Assembly: GCA_003561495.1 (NCBI GenBank)
Contig: PWWM01000099.1
Coordinates: 1-5,078, forward strand
Direction of reading: 5' to 3'
Source: Gammaproteobacteria bacterium
Lineage (GTDB): Bacteria > Pseudomonadota > Gammaproteobacteria > Xanthomonadales > Wenzhouxiangellaceae
Length of the DNA stretch: 5,078 nt
Positions 1 through 4,987 of the stretch are shown here, one piece after another. A program made the translations under genes and the position numbers. The notes beneath the pieces were generated by a model, which was given only the letters and a program-made list of their open reading frames with translations, ran no database searches and was not told the origin of the DNA. Numbering within the stretch: position 1 is the first letter of the stretch; the number at the start of each line of letters is the position of its first letter.

Positions 1-827
1 CCAAGGAAAAGGGGGCCGCGCCGATTATGGATGAGGATTTCGTGGTTACTGCCAAGATGCTGCGTCAGCGCCCGGAGATGCTGGAGGAGGGCATCAAGGA
101 AGGCGATGTCCTCAAAGGGCGGACTCTGCATGCCCGCTATAGCCGCTATATGCAGCGCATTGCCGAGGTCGAGCCTGAGCTGGTGCAGGGCCTGGCCGAG
201 ACGGGGTGTCGGTTTACGCATCATAGTTCGATTGCGCCGACCGGCACCATTTCGCTATCCCTGGCCAACAATGCCAGCAACGGGATTGAGCCGAGTTTTG
301 CCCATCATTATGCACGCAACGTGATTCGCGCCGGCAAGAAGAGCAAGGAAAAGATGGATGTCTTTTCCCACGAGCTGTTGGCCTACCGGCATCTGATCAA
401 CCCGCAGGCCATGCCGTATAGCGAGGCACCAGAGGCGCAATTACCGGACTATTTTATTACGGCTGATGACATCACACCCACCGACCATGTCAATGTGCAG
501 GCAGCGGCACAGCGCTGGATTGATTCCTCCATCTCCAAGACCGCCAATGTGCCCACCGAGTATCCCTTTGCCTCCTTCAAGGATATTTATTTATACGCCT
601 GGCAGCAGGGTCTGAAGGGCTGCACCACCTTCCGCTTTAATCCCGAGGCCTTCCAGGGTGTGCTGGTGACCGAAAAGGACCTGGAGTCCACGACCTATGT
701 CTTCGAGCTTGAAGATGGTTCAAAGGTGGAGCTCAAGGGCAACGAACCGGTTGAATACGATGGGGAAACTCACACCGCCGCCAATCTGTTTGATGCCTTG
801 AAGGAAGGCTATTACGGGAAATTCTGA
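1..827 (+). CDS. nrdJa: Class II (adenosylcobalamin-dependent) ribonucleotide reductase, catalytic chain, C-terminal part
   Basis: This is the C-terminal part of the cytoplasmic enzyme that reduces ribonucleotides to deoxyribonucleotides through a cobalamin-generated thiyl radical, without oxygen. The 5' end lies outside the window; the first full codon is at position 3 and about 275 codons are present. The sequence shows the conserved SIAPTGTIS loop (237-254 encodes PTGTIS), which binds substrate phosphate in the RNR barrel. It also shows NNASNGIEPSF, the late IDSSISKTANVP motif, and the family-typical ending with KGCTTFRFNPEAFQG and FDALKEGYYGKF. The thiyl-radical cysteine and its Asn/Glu partners should lie upstream and cannot be checked. 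The chain stops right after the barrel-terminal region, with no zinc/cysteine tail. That tail is supplied by the next gene, two bases downstream, as in the split NrdJa/NrdJb enzyme of Pseudomonas aeruginosa. Family identity is very secure; the symbol rests on the split layout. Confidence 0.95.
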   Translation, partial: KEKGAAPIMDEDFVVTAKMLRQRPEMLEEGIKEGDVLKGRTLHARYSRYMQRIAEVEPELVQGLAETGCRFTHHSSIAPTGTISLSLANNASNGIEPSFAHHYARNVIRAGKKSKEKMDVFSHELLAYRHLINPQAMPYSEAPEAQLPDYFITADDITPTDHVNVQAAAQRWIDSSISKTANVPTEYPFASFKDIYLYAWQQGLKGCTTFRFNPEAFQGVLVTEKDLESTTYVFELEDGSKVELKGNEPVEYDGETHTAANLFDALKEGYYGKF

Positions 828-829
828 TC

Positions 830-1594
830 ATGAGCATTCGAATCGACAAGAAAATCGTGGGTTACCACGTCAAGGAAAAGGAAAAAGCCGCGCCTGAAGC
901 CAAACGTGCCGAGGACAAGGCCGCCAAGAAGGCCGAAATCATCCGCATGCATGAAAAACTGGAGCGGCCCGAAGGCATGGAGTGTCTTGAAGGGGCGACC
1001 TACAAGATCCGCACGCCGCTGGATGATCACGCCTTGTATGTCACCATCAATGACATCGTGCTCAATCAGGGCACGGAGCATGAGCAGCGTCGTCCATTCG
1101 AGATTTTCATCAACTCCAAGAACATGGACCACTTCCAGTGGATTGTGGCCTTGACCCGGGTGATGTCGGCAGTATTCAGAAAGGGCGGTGATGTCACCTT
1201 CCTGGCCGAGGAGCTGCAGGCGGTATTCGACCCCAAGGGGGGTTACTTCAAGCCGGGTGGTCGCTTCGTGCCGTCAATCGTGGCTGATATTGGTGCGGTG
1301 GTCGAACATCATCTGCGCCGCATCGGCATGATCGAGCCTGATGAACTCAGCGAACAGCAGCAATTGATCCTGAAACAAAAGCGCGCCGAAGCCGAAGCCC
1401 GGGAACAGCAGCAGAACCCGGAAAAAAAAACCCTGACTGAAACGCAATTCGGTCAGAGCAGTCCGGCAGCCAGTCCCGCCGAAGCCAGTTATCCGGCATC
1501 GGCCACACTGTGTTTCAAGTGCAACACCAAGGCCATGGTGTTGCTCGACGGTTGCCAGACCTGCCTGGCCTGCGGTTACTCAAAGTGCGGCTGA
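830..1594 (+). CDS. nrdJb: Class II ribonucleotide reductase, C-terminal (TSCPD and Cys-tail) chain
   Basis: This 254-residue chain carries the part that is usually fused to the C-terminus of NrdJ. Residues 12-45 are Lys/Ala/Glu-rich and probably helical. Residues about 50-165 form a TSCPD domain (MECLEGATYKI, NGT-like LNQGTEHE, PFEIFIN, GGRFVPSIVADIG). Residues 168-225 are a charged, then Ser/Ala-rich linker. The tail has C228-x2-C231, C242-x2-C245-x2-C248 and C248-x4-C253 (CGYSKCG). The final CxxxxC pair matches the redox-active tail cysteines that re-reduce class II RNR active sites; the other cysteines are likely zinc ligands. The ATG lies two bases after the nrdJa stop, with a modest GGGAA at 816-820 as ribosome site, so translation is probably coupled to nrdJa. 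The chain is intact and should pair with NrdJa. An A9 run at 1422-1430 sits in the linker codons. Confidence 0.93.
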   Translation: MSIRIDKKIVGYHVKEKEKAAPEAKRAEDKAAKKAEIIRMHEKLERPEGMECLEGATYKIRTPLDDHALYVTINDIVLNQGTEHEQRRPFEIFINSKNMDHFQWIVALTRVMSAVFRKGGDVTFLAEELQAVFDPKGGYFKPGGRFVPSIVADIGAVVEHHLRRIGMIEPDELSEQQQLILKQKRAEAEAREQQQNPEKKTLTETQFGQSSPAASPAEASYPASATLCFKCNTKAMVLLDGCQTCLACGYSKCG

Positions 1595-1595
1595 G

Positions 1596-2628
1596 CTAGG
1601 GTGACTCGAATCGATCGGCATAGATGCCATCGATAACCAATTCGTATGCCCCGATATCAATCACGTCGTTGAAAATCCTGGGAAACCCCTGGCCGCGCTG
1701 GTCGTAGAAAGGTGCACTGGTGATAGCCGGGTCTCCCGCATCAATCGCCGGGCTGCCTTCCAGCAGGGCATGAGTTTTCGACCACGCACTGCCATCGAAA
1801 TCCAGCGGACCCAGCAACGGGTCTTCACCCAGGATGTTGCCGCTACCGGTTACCGTGATTCCATCGTCGTCCTGAAGCAGGCTGAAGCTCATCTCGATCG
1901 GGTCGGAGCCGGGGAACCACAAGTCATTTGCGCCATTGGCGTCGTCTGTTGAATTTCCGGCAAGGATGGTGTGATCAATCAAGAAATCGTCGTTGGTAAA
2001 CAGCAGGAGTCCACCGACTCGTGGAAAACCGCGCGAATGTGCGGCTTCATTGAGACTGCTGACCTGCTGATTGTTGGCCACCGTGGCATGGGCCAGTTCG
2101 ATATCCGTTCCGGCAACCCCACCGACTTCGCCACCGAGATTGCTGCTGACAGTCGAGTTGCCGATATAGACTGCGGTCGTGCCGTTTCCGCGTTGGCGCG
2201 CAGACTCCAGCATAAGGCGCTGAGCCACCGGTAATGGTCAGGCCGGAAATACTGACTTGCAGGGCATCTTCAATGGCAAACACCCTGGAATCACCCTGCG
2301 CATCAATGCTTAACTGATCGGCGCCCGGTCCGGAAATCGTGACCGGCTCGGTAATGGTCAGCTCACCATCGGTCAAATCAATGCTGCCGGTCACGCTGGC
2401 ATCGAACACGATTTCATTGGGTTGACTGTAGCTGGGACCCTCGCAGCCATCGATGGCATCCCCTGTATTCACGCTCGCAATCGCCGATCTCAGTGAACAG
2501 GTCTCGGATGTGCCGGGATCGGCGTTGGTATCGACGGTTATGACGGCGGCCTGGGCAGTTGAAACAGCCAGGCCCGAGCTGATGGCCAAAGTCAATGGGG
2601 CAGGGTGGGTGTACTTGCGTCCCGGCAT
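1596..2628 (-). pseudogene. Secreted CSLREA / right-handed beta-helix (choice-of-anchor Q type) protein, frameshifted
   Basis: The start is ATG at 2628, chosen because GAGGG (2636-2640) lies seven bases upstream and a signal peptide follows (MPGRKYTHPAPLTLAISSG...AQA, about 27 residues). Next comes the CSLREA motif as C44-S-L-R-S-A-I, with C62 as a possible disulfide partner, then beta-helix-like repeats (GLTITGG near 129-135). The sensible frame fails near 2186-2205. Read onward, it gives Arg/Gln-rich nonsense to a stop near 2047. The frame offset by one base instead continues with IGNSTVSSN, ATVANN and FLIDHTILAGN. It ends in the choice-of-anchor Q signature GSPAIDAGD...DQRGQG...DIGAYE and the tail IYADRFESP. 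Start to stop spans 1030 coding bases, one more than a multiple of three, so one net shift disrupts a protein of about 343 residues. It was presumably exported or surface-attached; ligand and role are unknown. A sequencing error is not excluded. Confidence 0.8.
1610..1634 (+). terminator. Bulged hairpin after nrdJb, inside the convergent gene's coding end
   Basis: ATCGAT (1610-1615), one bulged C, GGCAT (1617-1621), a two-base loop, ATGCC (1624-1628) and ATCGAT (1629-1634) can fold into an 11-bp stem. It starts 15 bases after the nrdJb stop, a suitable place for transcription termination. There is no T run after it (AACCAATTCG follows), so it is not a canonical intrinsic terminator. The same bases encode the last residues of the gene on the opposite strand, so the symmetry could be accidental. 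Confidence 0.3.
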
Positions 2629-2635
2629 CAAATGT

Positions 2636-2640
2636 CCCTC
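2636..2640 (-). promoter_or_regulatory. Ribosome binding site (GAGGG) that fixes the CSLREA-protein start
   Basis: On the minus strand GAGGG is followed by seven bases and ATG (2628-2626). It favours this start over an in-frame upstream start at 2697, which would add 23 residues with no signal-peptide character and would lie upstream of the likely transcription start. Confidence 0.75.
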
Positions 2641-2667
2641 AATGGTGTGATCAGGTCTGGCCGGTGC

Positions 2668-2697
2668 ATTATTGGGTACGCGATCGGGCAGCGTCAA
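2668..2697 (-). promoter_or_regulatory. Sigma-70-type promoter for the CSLREA-protein gene
   Basis: On the minus strand TTGACG (2697-2692; 5 of 6 to TTGACA), an 18-base spacer and AATAAT (2673-2668; 5 of 6 to TATAAT) predict a start of transcription near 2661. That gives a leader of about 33 bases containing the GAGGG site. The -35 box lies in the loop and inner stem of the hairpin at 2684-2711. This is a consensus match by eye. Confidence 0.55.
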
Positions 2698-2711
2698 GCC
2701 ACGCTGCCCGA
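2684..2711 (-). terminator. Perfect 11-bp hairpin downstream of usp
   Basis: TCGGGCAGCGT (2684-2694) and ACGCTGCCCGA (2701-2711) are exact reverse complements around a six-base loop (2695-2700). The hairpin begins 19 bases after the usp stop, the expected place for a terminator, and the stem is GC-rich. No T run follows on the minus strand (GATCGCGTACCC), so it may act as an atypical terminator or an mRNA 3'-end stabiliser. It could also be a DNA operator, because it overlaps the next gene's -35 box. Confidence 0.5.
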
Positions 2712-2730
2712 AGCGCGGATGTGGGCGAGG

Positions 2731-3180
2731 TCAGGAAACGACCGTGACCAGCCCCGGAGCGTGCCGCGTGACTTTGTCACTGACACTGCCAATGACCAGT
2801 GCCTTGATTTTTGACAATCCACGGCGTCCAATGACGATATGAGTGCCGGGATTTTCCTCCATGAAACCGATGATTTCCTCGGCTGGGTCTCCAACCAGCA
2901 AGTGCTTGTGGGCTACCGGATGGGACTTGCCCAGCTGGGCGGTTGCTGCATCGAATACTTCACTGGCCGAACTCGATTTGTGTTCTTCCAGCTTGTCCGC
3001 GGCAATTTGCGGAAGGCCGGCCATCGCGGCGGATGCGCCCTTGATGGCGTTCGGGTAGACATACAGCAAGGCCAGATCTCGCCCCATGGCTTTCGCCAGA
3101 TCCGAGCCCACCTTCAGTGCCCGAAGGCTGTTTTCCGAGCCGTCAAGCGCGACCACGACCTGTTTGGCTGAACTGTTCAT
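2731..3180 (-). CDS. Universal stress protein, UspA family, ATP-binding type
   Basis: This single-domain, 149-residue cytoplasmic protein has the usual length for the family. It opens with beta-strand 1, VVVALDGSENS, with the nucleotide-contacting Asp of that strand. It carries the full ATP-binding signature G-x2-G-x9-G-S as GRRGLSKIKALVIGS, followed by SVSDKVTRHAPGLVTVV. This points to the ATP-binding subgroup rather than the UspA subgroup that lacks the motif. Such proteins act as dimers in stress or low-oxygen survival; the precise role here is not visible. The ATG at 3180 is preferred over TTG two codons earlier because GGAGG (3188-3192) lies seven bases before the ATG. The gene appears monocistronic: a 102-base gap with a hairpin and a new promoter separates it from the next gene. 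The members of this large family cannot be told apart here, so no symbol is given. Confidence 0.93.
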   Translation of the reverse strand: MNSSAKQVVVALDGSENSLRALKVGSDLAKAMGRDLALLYVYPNAIKGASAAMAGLPQIAADKLEEHKSSSASEVFDAATAQLGKSHPVAHKHLLVGDPAEEIIGFMEENPGTHIVIGRRGLSKIKALVIGSVSDKVTRHAPGLVTVVS

Positions 3181-3187
3181 GATCAAT

Positions 3188-3192
3188 CCTCC
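3188..3192 (-). promoter_or_regulatory. Strong ribosome binding site (GGAGG) of usp
   Basis: GGAGG on the minus strand lies seven bases upstream of ATG (3180-3178). It decides between this ATG and the in-frame TTG at 3186, which would leave only one base of spacing. Confidence 0.85.
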
Positions 3193-3241
3193 ACTTCAAT
3201 GCATGTGCATATAGTGTGACATACCCATGCAGGGAGTTTGG

Positions 3242-3255
3242 TTGATCCAGGTCAG
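3242..3255 (-). promoter_or_regulatory. Possible FNR/Anr-type site upstream of usp
   Basis: Read on the minus strand, CTGAC-CTGG-ATCAA matches the FNR/Anr consensus TTGAT-N4-ATCAA at 8 of 10 positions, with one perfect half. It lies about 60 bases upstream of the usp start. The best -10-like hexamer, TATATG (3213-3208), has no good -35, which would suit an activated promoter. However, the site centre would be near -47.5 rather than the usual -41.5. A second 8-of-10 match overlaps the usp start codon (3186-3173), so chance is a serious alternative. Confidence 0.2.
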
Positions 3256-3353
3256 TAAAGCTTGCGTCGTCGCAGTCCCAACCAGCCCAGCAACATCAAT
3301 CCACCACCCAGAAGACCCATGGCGAGATGGGGTTTGCTCCCCTGGACCTGTCA
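3252..3353 (-). pseudogene. Orphan remnant of a C-terminal membrane-anchor / sorting tail
   Basis: Between a stop at 3353-3351 and a stop at 3254-3252, one minus-strand frame reads QVQGSKPHLA, then a Gly/Leu-rich hydrophobic run (GLLGGGLMLLGWLGL, 3317-3273), then RRRKLY. A short transmembrane segment directly followed by an Arg/Lys cluster at the very end of the protein is the form of PEP-CTERM, GlyGly-CTERM and related sorting tails. No gene body precedes it. The only internal ATG (3320-3318) has no ribosome site. I read it as the 3' stub of a lost surface-protein gene. A 22-residue small membrane protein is the alternative. The low coding content upstream supports decay, but no parent family is identifiable. 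Confidence 0.4.
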
Positions 3354-3595
3354 GGCATTCGAGTTGTTCTGGCGGCTGATTGCTCCGAGCATCTATCAAC
3401 TATCCCTGAGTTCATGGAAAATCAGGCGCAGTGAAAAACGAGATTTGATGGCCACGGAAACAAGGGGACACTTTCGTTAAATTAAATAAGGTAAAGAATG
3501 AGGATAATTAGATAAAGTATTGAAAAATAGGTCTTGTAAATCAGAAATCATACGAAAGAATTTCAAGAAGCTCTCTGGGCAATCTCACCCTTAAC

Positions 3596-3613
3596 TATAC
3601 ATAATATACATTA
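3596..3613 (+). repeat. Tandem 9-bp repeat with one mismatch
   Basis: TATACATAA (3596-3604) is followed directly by TATACATTA (3605-3613). The two copies differ at one base. They sit at the edge of the AT-rich island, where simple sequence can arise by chance. Confidence 0.45.
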
Positions 3614-3615
3614 TG
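3600..3615. repeat. 16-bp inverted repeat CATAAT-N4-ATTATG
   Basis: CATAAT (3600-3605) and ATTATG (3610-3615) are exact reverse complements around ATAC. The size and spacing would fit a repressor-type operator or a small inverted end, but no gene starts next to it, so no function is assigned. Confidence 0.35.
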
Positions 3616-3707
3616 CGAACTCCGGTATGGCTTATTGGAGAGTCCTGACTCCGCCATCTTCCCCAGCCTTATTTCAATGGATCAGTTTGACAACGAGTGT
3701 TCGAGCT

Positions 3708-4841
3708 TTACAGATGTTGATCGAAAAACTCGATGACCTGGCGAGCGGCTTGCTCGTGGATGTCAGCTCGCTCGTCAGCCGACTCCCCGCACAACATCGC
3801 CAGCCGTTCGCGACCGGTGTCCGTGCAAACCGACAGGAAGCTGTAATGGCGGGCATTGTCGAGGGTGTTCAACTCGGCGCCCTCGATATGCTCTGCAAAG
3901 CGCCGAGCGTTGGTGTCAATCGGGGCGACATGGTCGCCTTTGGCGCCCAGAATGCCGACCGGCACCACGATGGGCATCAGGCCGCGTTCGGTAAATGCCC
4001 CGCCCAATGCCGGTGCAATGGCGTAAACGGCAGCGAAACGATCATCTCGCCAGGACTGATCATGACGGTCGATTGAGGCCTGGACATGCTCTTGCTGTTC
4101 GGCCCGCCAGAAGTCTTCGGCTGCGCCGGGAAACTCCGCCTGTGCTTCACAAGTGGCATCCCGCTTGCGGCTGGCACAGAATTCGCCAAACGCTTCCAGG
4201 CTGGTGATGCCGCCGGCCAGGGAAATCACGGTATAGCCACCCAGTGAAAACCCGGCTGCCCCCACCCGCAAGCCGTCAATGTGTTCGCCAATCGCCGAGT
4301 CTTCCATCAAATGATCAAGTACGACGGAAAGATCACGCGTGCGTTCCCACCACAACATGAATCCTTCGGGTCGGTAACTCTCGCCGGCCGAAGTATTGCC
4401 GTGATGATTGACCGCGGCCACGATATACCCGTTCTCGGCCAGCCGGGTCGCGAGCCACATCATATGAAGGCTGGCGCCACCAGTGCCGTGTGAAAGCAGG
4501 ATCAGCGGGTAGCGTTCACGGGCCTCGGAAATCGGCGGATTGCCCTGGGCCTTGCCGGCGATGAACAGCGGATCCTCCGGATTACCAATGGTCACCTCGA
4601 AAGCCTCCTGAGTGGCATCGGTCGGGTACCACAGGGTCGTCACCAGCGGCCGTGGCCCCTCCCCGCCCCACTCCTGTCGATCCGGATCGACGAAATCACG
4701 CGAACTCATGCCCACCGGCACGATCTCGGTTGCAGCTTCATCATCATCAGCGGATTCGGCCATCACCAGGCCGGCAATCAACAGAAAACAGGCTGCGAGA
4801 ACAGACAATCGGATTCCTGGCATGAGTGAATTCAGGTTCAT
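3708..4841 (-). CDS. Secreted alpha/beta hydrolase, predicted dienelactone hydrolase type (COG4188-like)
   Basis: This 377-residue protein is probably exported: a signal peptide covers residues 1-28 (RLSVLAACFLLIAGLVMA, then ES). The order of blocks fits predicted dienelactone hydrolase / PAF-acetylhydrolase-like enzymes: PRPLVTTLWYPT, then PLILLSHGTGG (oxyanion region), ENGYIVAAVNHHGN, and a nucleophile elbow GFSLGG with Ser199. Next come FAAVYAIAPALGGAF, then GAKGDHVAP with likely Asp303, and ARHYSFL with likely His332. The triad is complete, so it should be an active ester or lactone hydrolase; the substrate is unknown. Cys222/Cys231 and Cys339/Cys351 could form disulfides after export. 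The ATG at 4841 is chosen for the signal peptide; another ATG at 4823 would also leave one. A GTG at 4991 opens the same frame but adds 50 residues without coding character. No clear Shine-Dalgarno site precedes any of them, so the start is moderately uncertain. Confidence 0.88.
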   Translation of the reverse strand: MNLNSLMPGIRLSVLAACFLLIAGLVMAESADDDEAATEIVPVGMSSRDFVDPDRQEWGGEGPRPLVTTLWYPTDATQEAFEVTIGNPEDPLFIAGKAQGNPPISEARERYPLILLSHGTGGASLHMMWLATRLAENGYIVAAVNHHGNTSAGESYRPEGFMLWWERTRDLSVVLDHLMEDSAIGEHIDGLRVGAAGFSLGGYTVISLAGGITSLEAFGEFCASRKRDATCEAQAEFPGAAEDFWRAEQQEHVQASIDRHDQSWRDDRFAAVYAIAPALGGAFTERGLMPIVVPVGILGAKGDHVAPIDTNARRFAEHIEGAELNTLDNARHYSFLSVCTDTGRERLAMLCGESADERADIHEQAARQVIEFFDQHL

Positions 4842-4987
4842 GGTGTGAATGACAATGGACAATGGATCATTGGGTGGAGTTCGAATAGCACCCCGGTCCA
4901 GCCCGACAAAGATCAGCCAGGCCTGAAACAGATTGCGCAAGCGATGAAGCCCGATTCGATTCGGATCCGGATGTGTCAAGTTCCAGC
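4842..4987 (-). promoter_or_regulatory. Leader region of the hydrolase gene
   Basis: These 146 bases separate the upstream minus-strand gene's stop from the hydrolase ATG. An exact TTGACA occurs at 4979-4974, but no good -10 lies 16-18 bases on. A weak alternative, TGCTATTCG, lies nearer the gene. A promoter is likely somewhere here, though I cannot place it. The frame is open throughout, so an N-terminal extension is formally possible. Confidence 0.3.
4851..4864 (+). repeat. Tandem 7-bp repeat GACAATG x2
   Basis: Two exact copies of GACAATG follow one another in the hydrolase leader, 10-23 bases upstream of the ATG. On the minus strand this occupies the space where a ribosome site would be expected, and none is seen there. 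No function can be assigned. Confidence 0.5.

Larger units (their letters stand above)
3471..3620. other. AT-rich island, about 29% GC
   Basis: A hand count gives 44 G or C in the 150 bases 3471-3620, against clearly GC-rich flanks on both sides. It begins just after AAGGGGACACTTTCG (3462-3476), a GGGGACA-type string of the sort often seen beside insertion or REP-type elements. No open frame of meaning lies within. The compositional break suggests inserted or decayed foreign DNA; the source is unknown. Confidence 0.6.
3181..3707. other. 527-bp interval without a convincing gene
   Basis: From right to left this stretch holds the 3' flank of the hydrolase, an AT-rich island (3471-3620), a gene-free part (3354-3470) with stops in the minus frames I read, the orphan anchor tail (3252-3353) and the usp leader (3181-3251). 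The short open frames on both strands here have no ribosome sites and no recognisable protein character. No RNA gene, CRISPR array or transposase fragment was recognised. Confidence 0.7.

Noticed and set aside
2731..3186. TTG start for the universal stress protein two codons upstream of the ATG.
   Set aside because: It leaves almost no spacing from the GGAGG ribosome site, whereas the ATG at 3180 has the ideal seven bases.
3262..3480. Open frames on both strands across 3196-3480 as possible small proteins.
   Set aside because: None has a ribosome site or plausible composition; the only protein-like feature is the anchor tail in a third frame.
3520..3547. TTGAAA followed by AT-rich hexamers in the island, resembling a promoter.
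   Set aside because: No hexamer at the right spacing fits a -10 box, and no gene follows; such matches are expected by chance in 29% GC sequence.
3637..3656. GGAGAG...GACTCCGCCA string resembling the acceptor end of a tRNA-Ser and a possible integration site.
   Set aside because: There is no T-arm (no GGTTCGA-type loop), no anticodon arm and only partial pairing, so neither a tRNA nor an attachment site is supported.
3627..4076. Long open frame on the plus strand opposite the hydrolase.
   Set aside because: It lies antisense to a well-supported gene, has no ribosome site and shows no protein-family character.
4788..4823. Possible lipoprotein signal in the hydrolase (L-A-A-C).
   Set aside because: The hydrophobic core continues for about ten residues after the Cys and ends in a normal VMA-ES cleavage site, which fits signal peptidase I better.
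4974..4979. Exact TTGACA on the minus strand upstream of the hydrolase.
   Set aside because: Hexamers 16-18 bases downstream (GAATCG, AATCGG, ATCGGG) do not resemble a -10 box.
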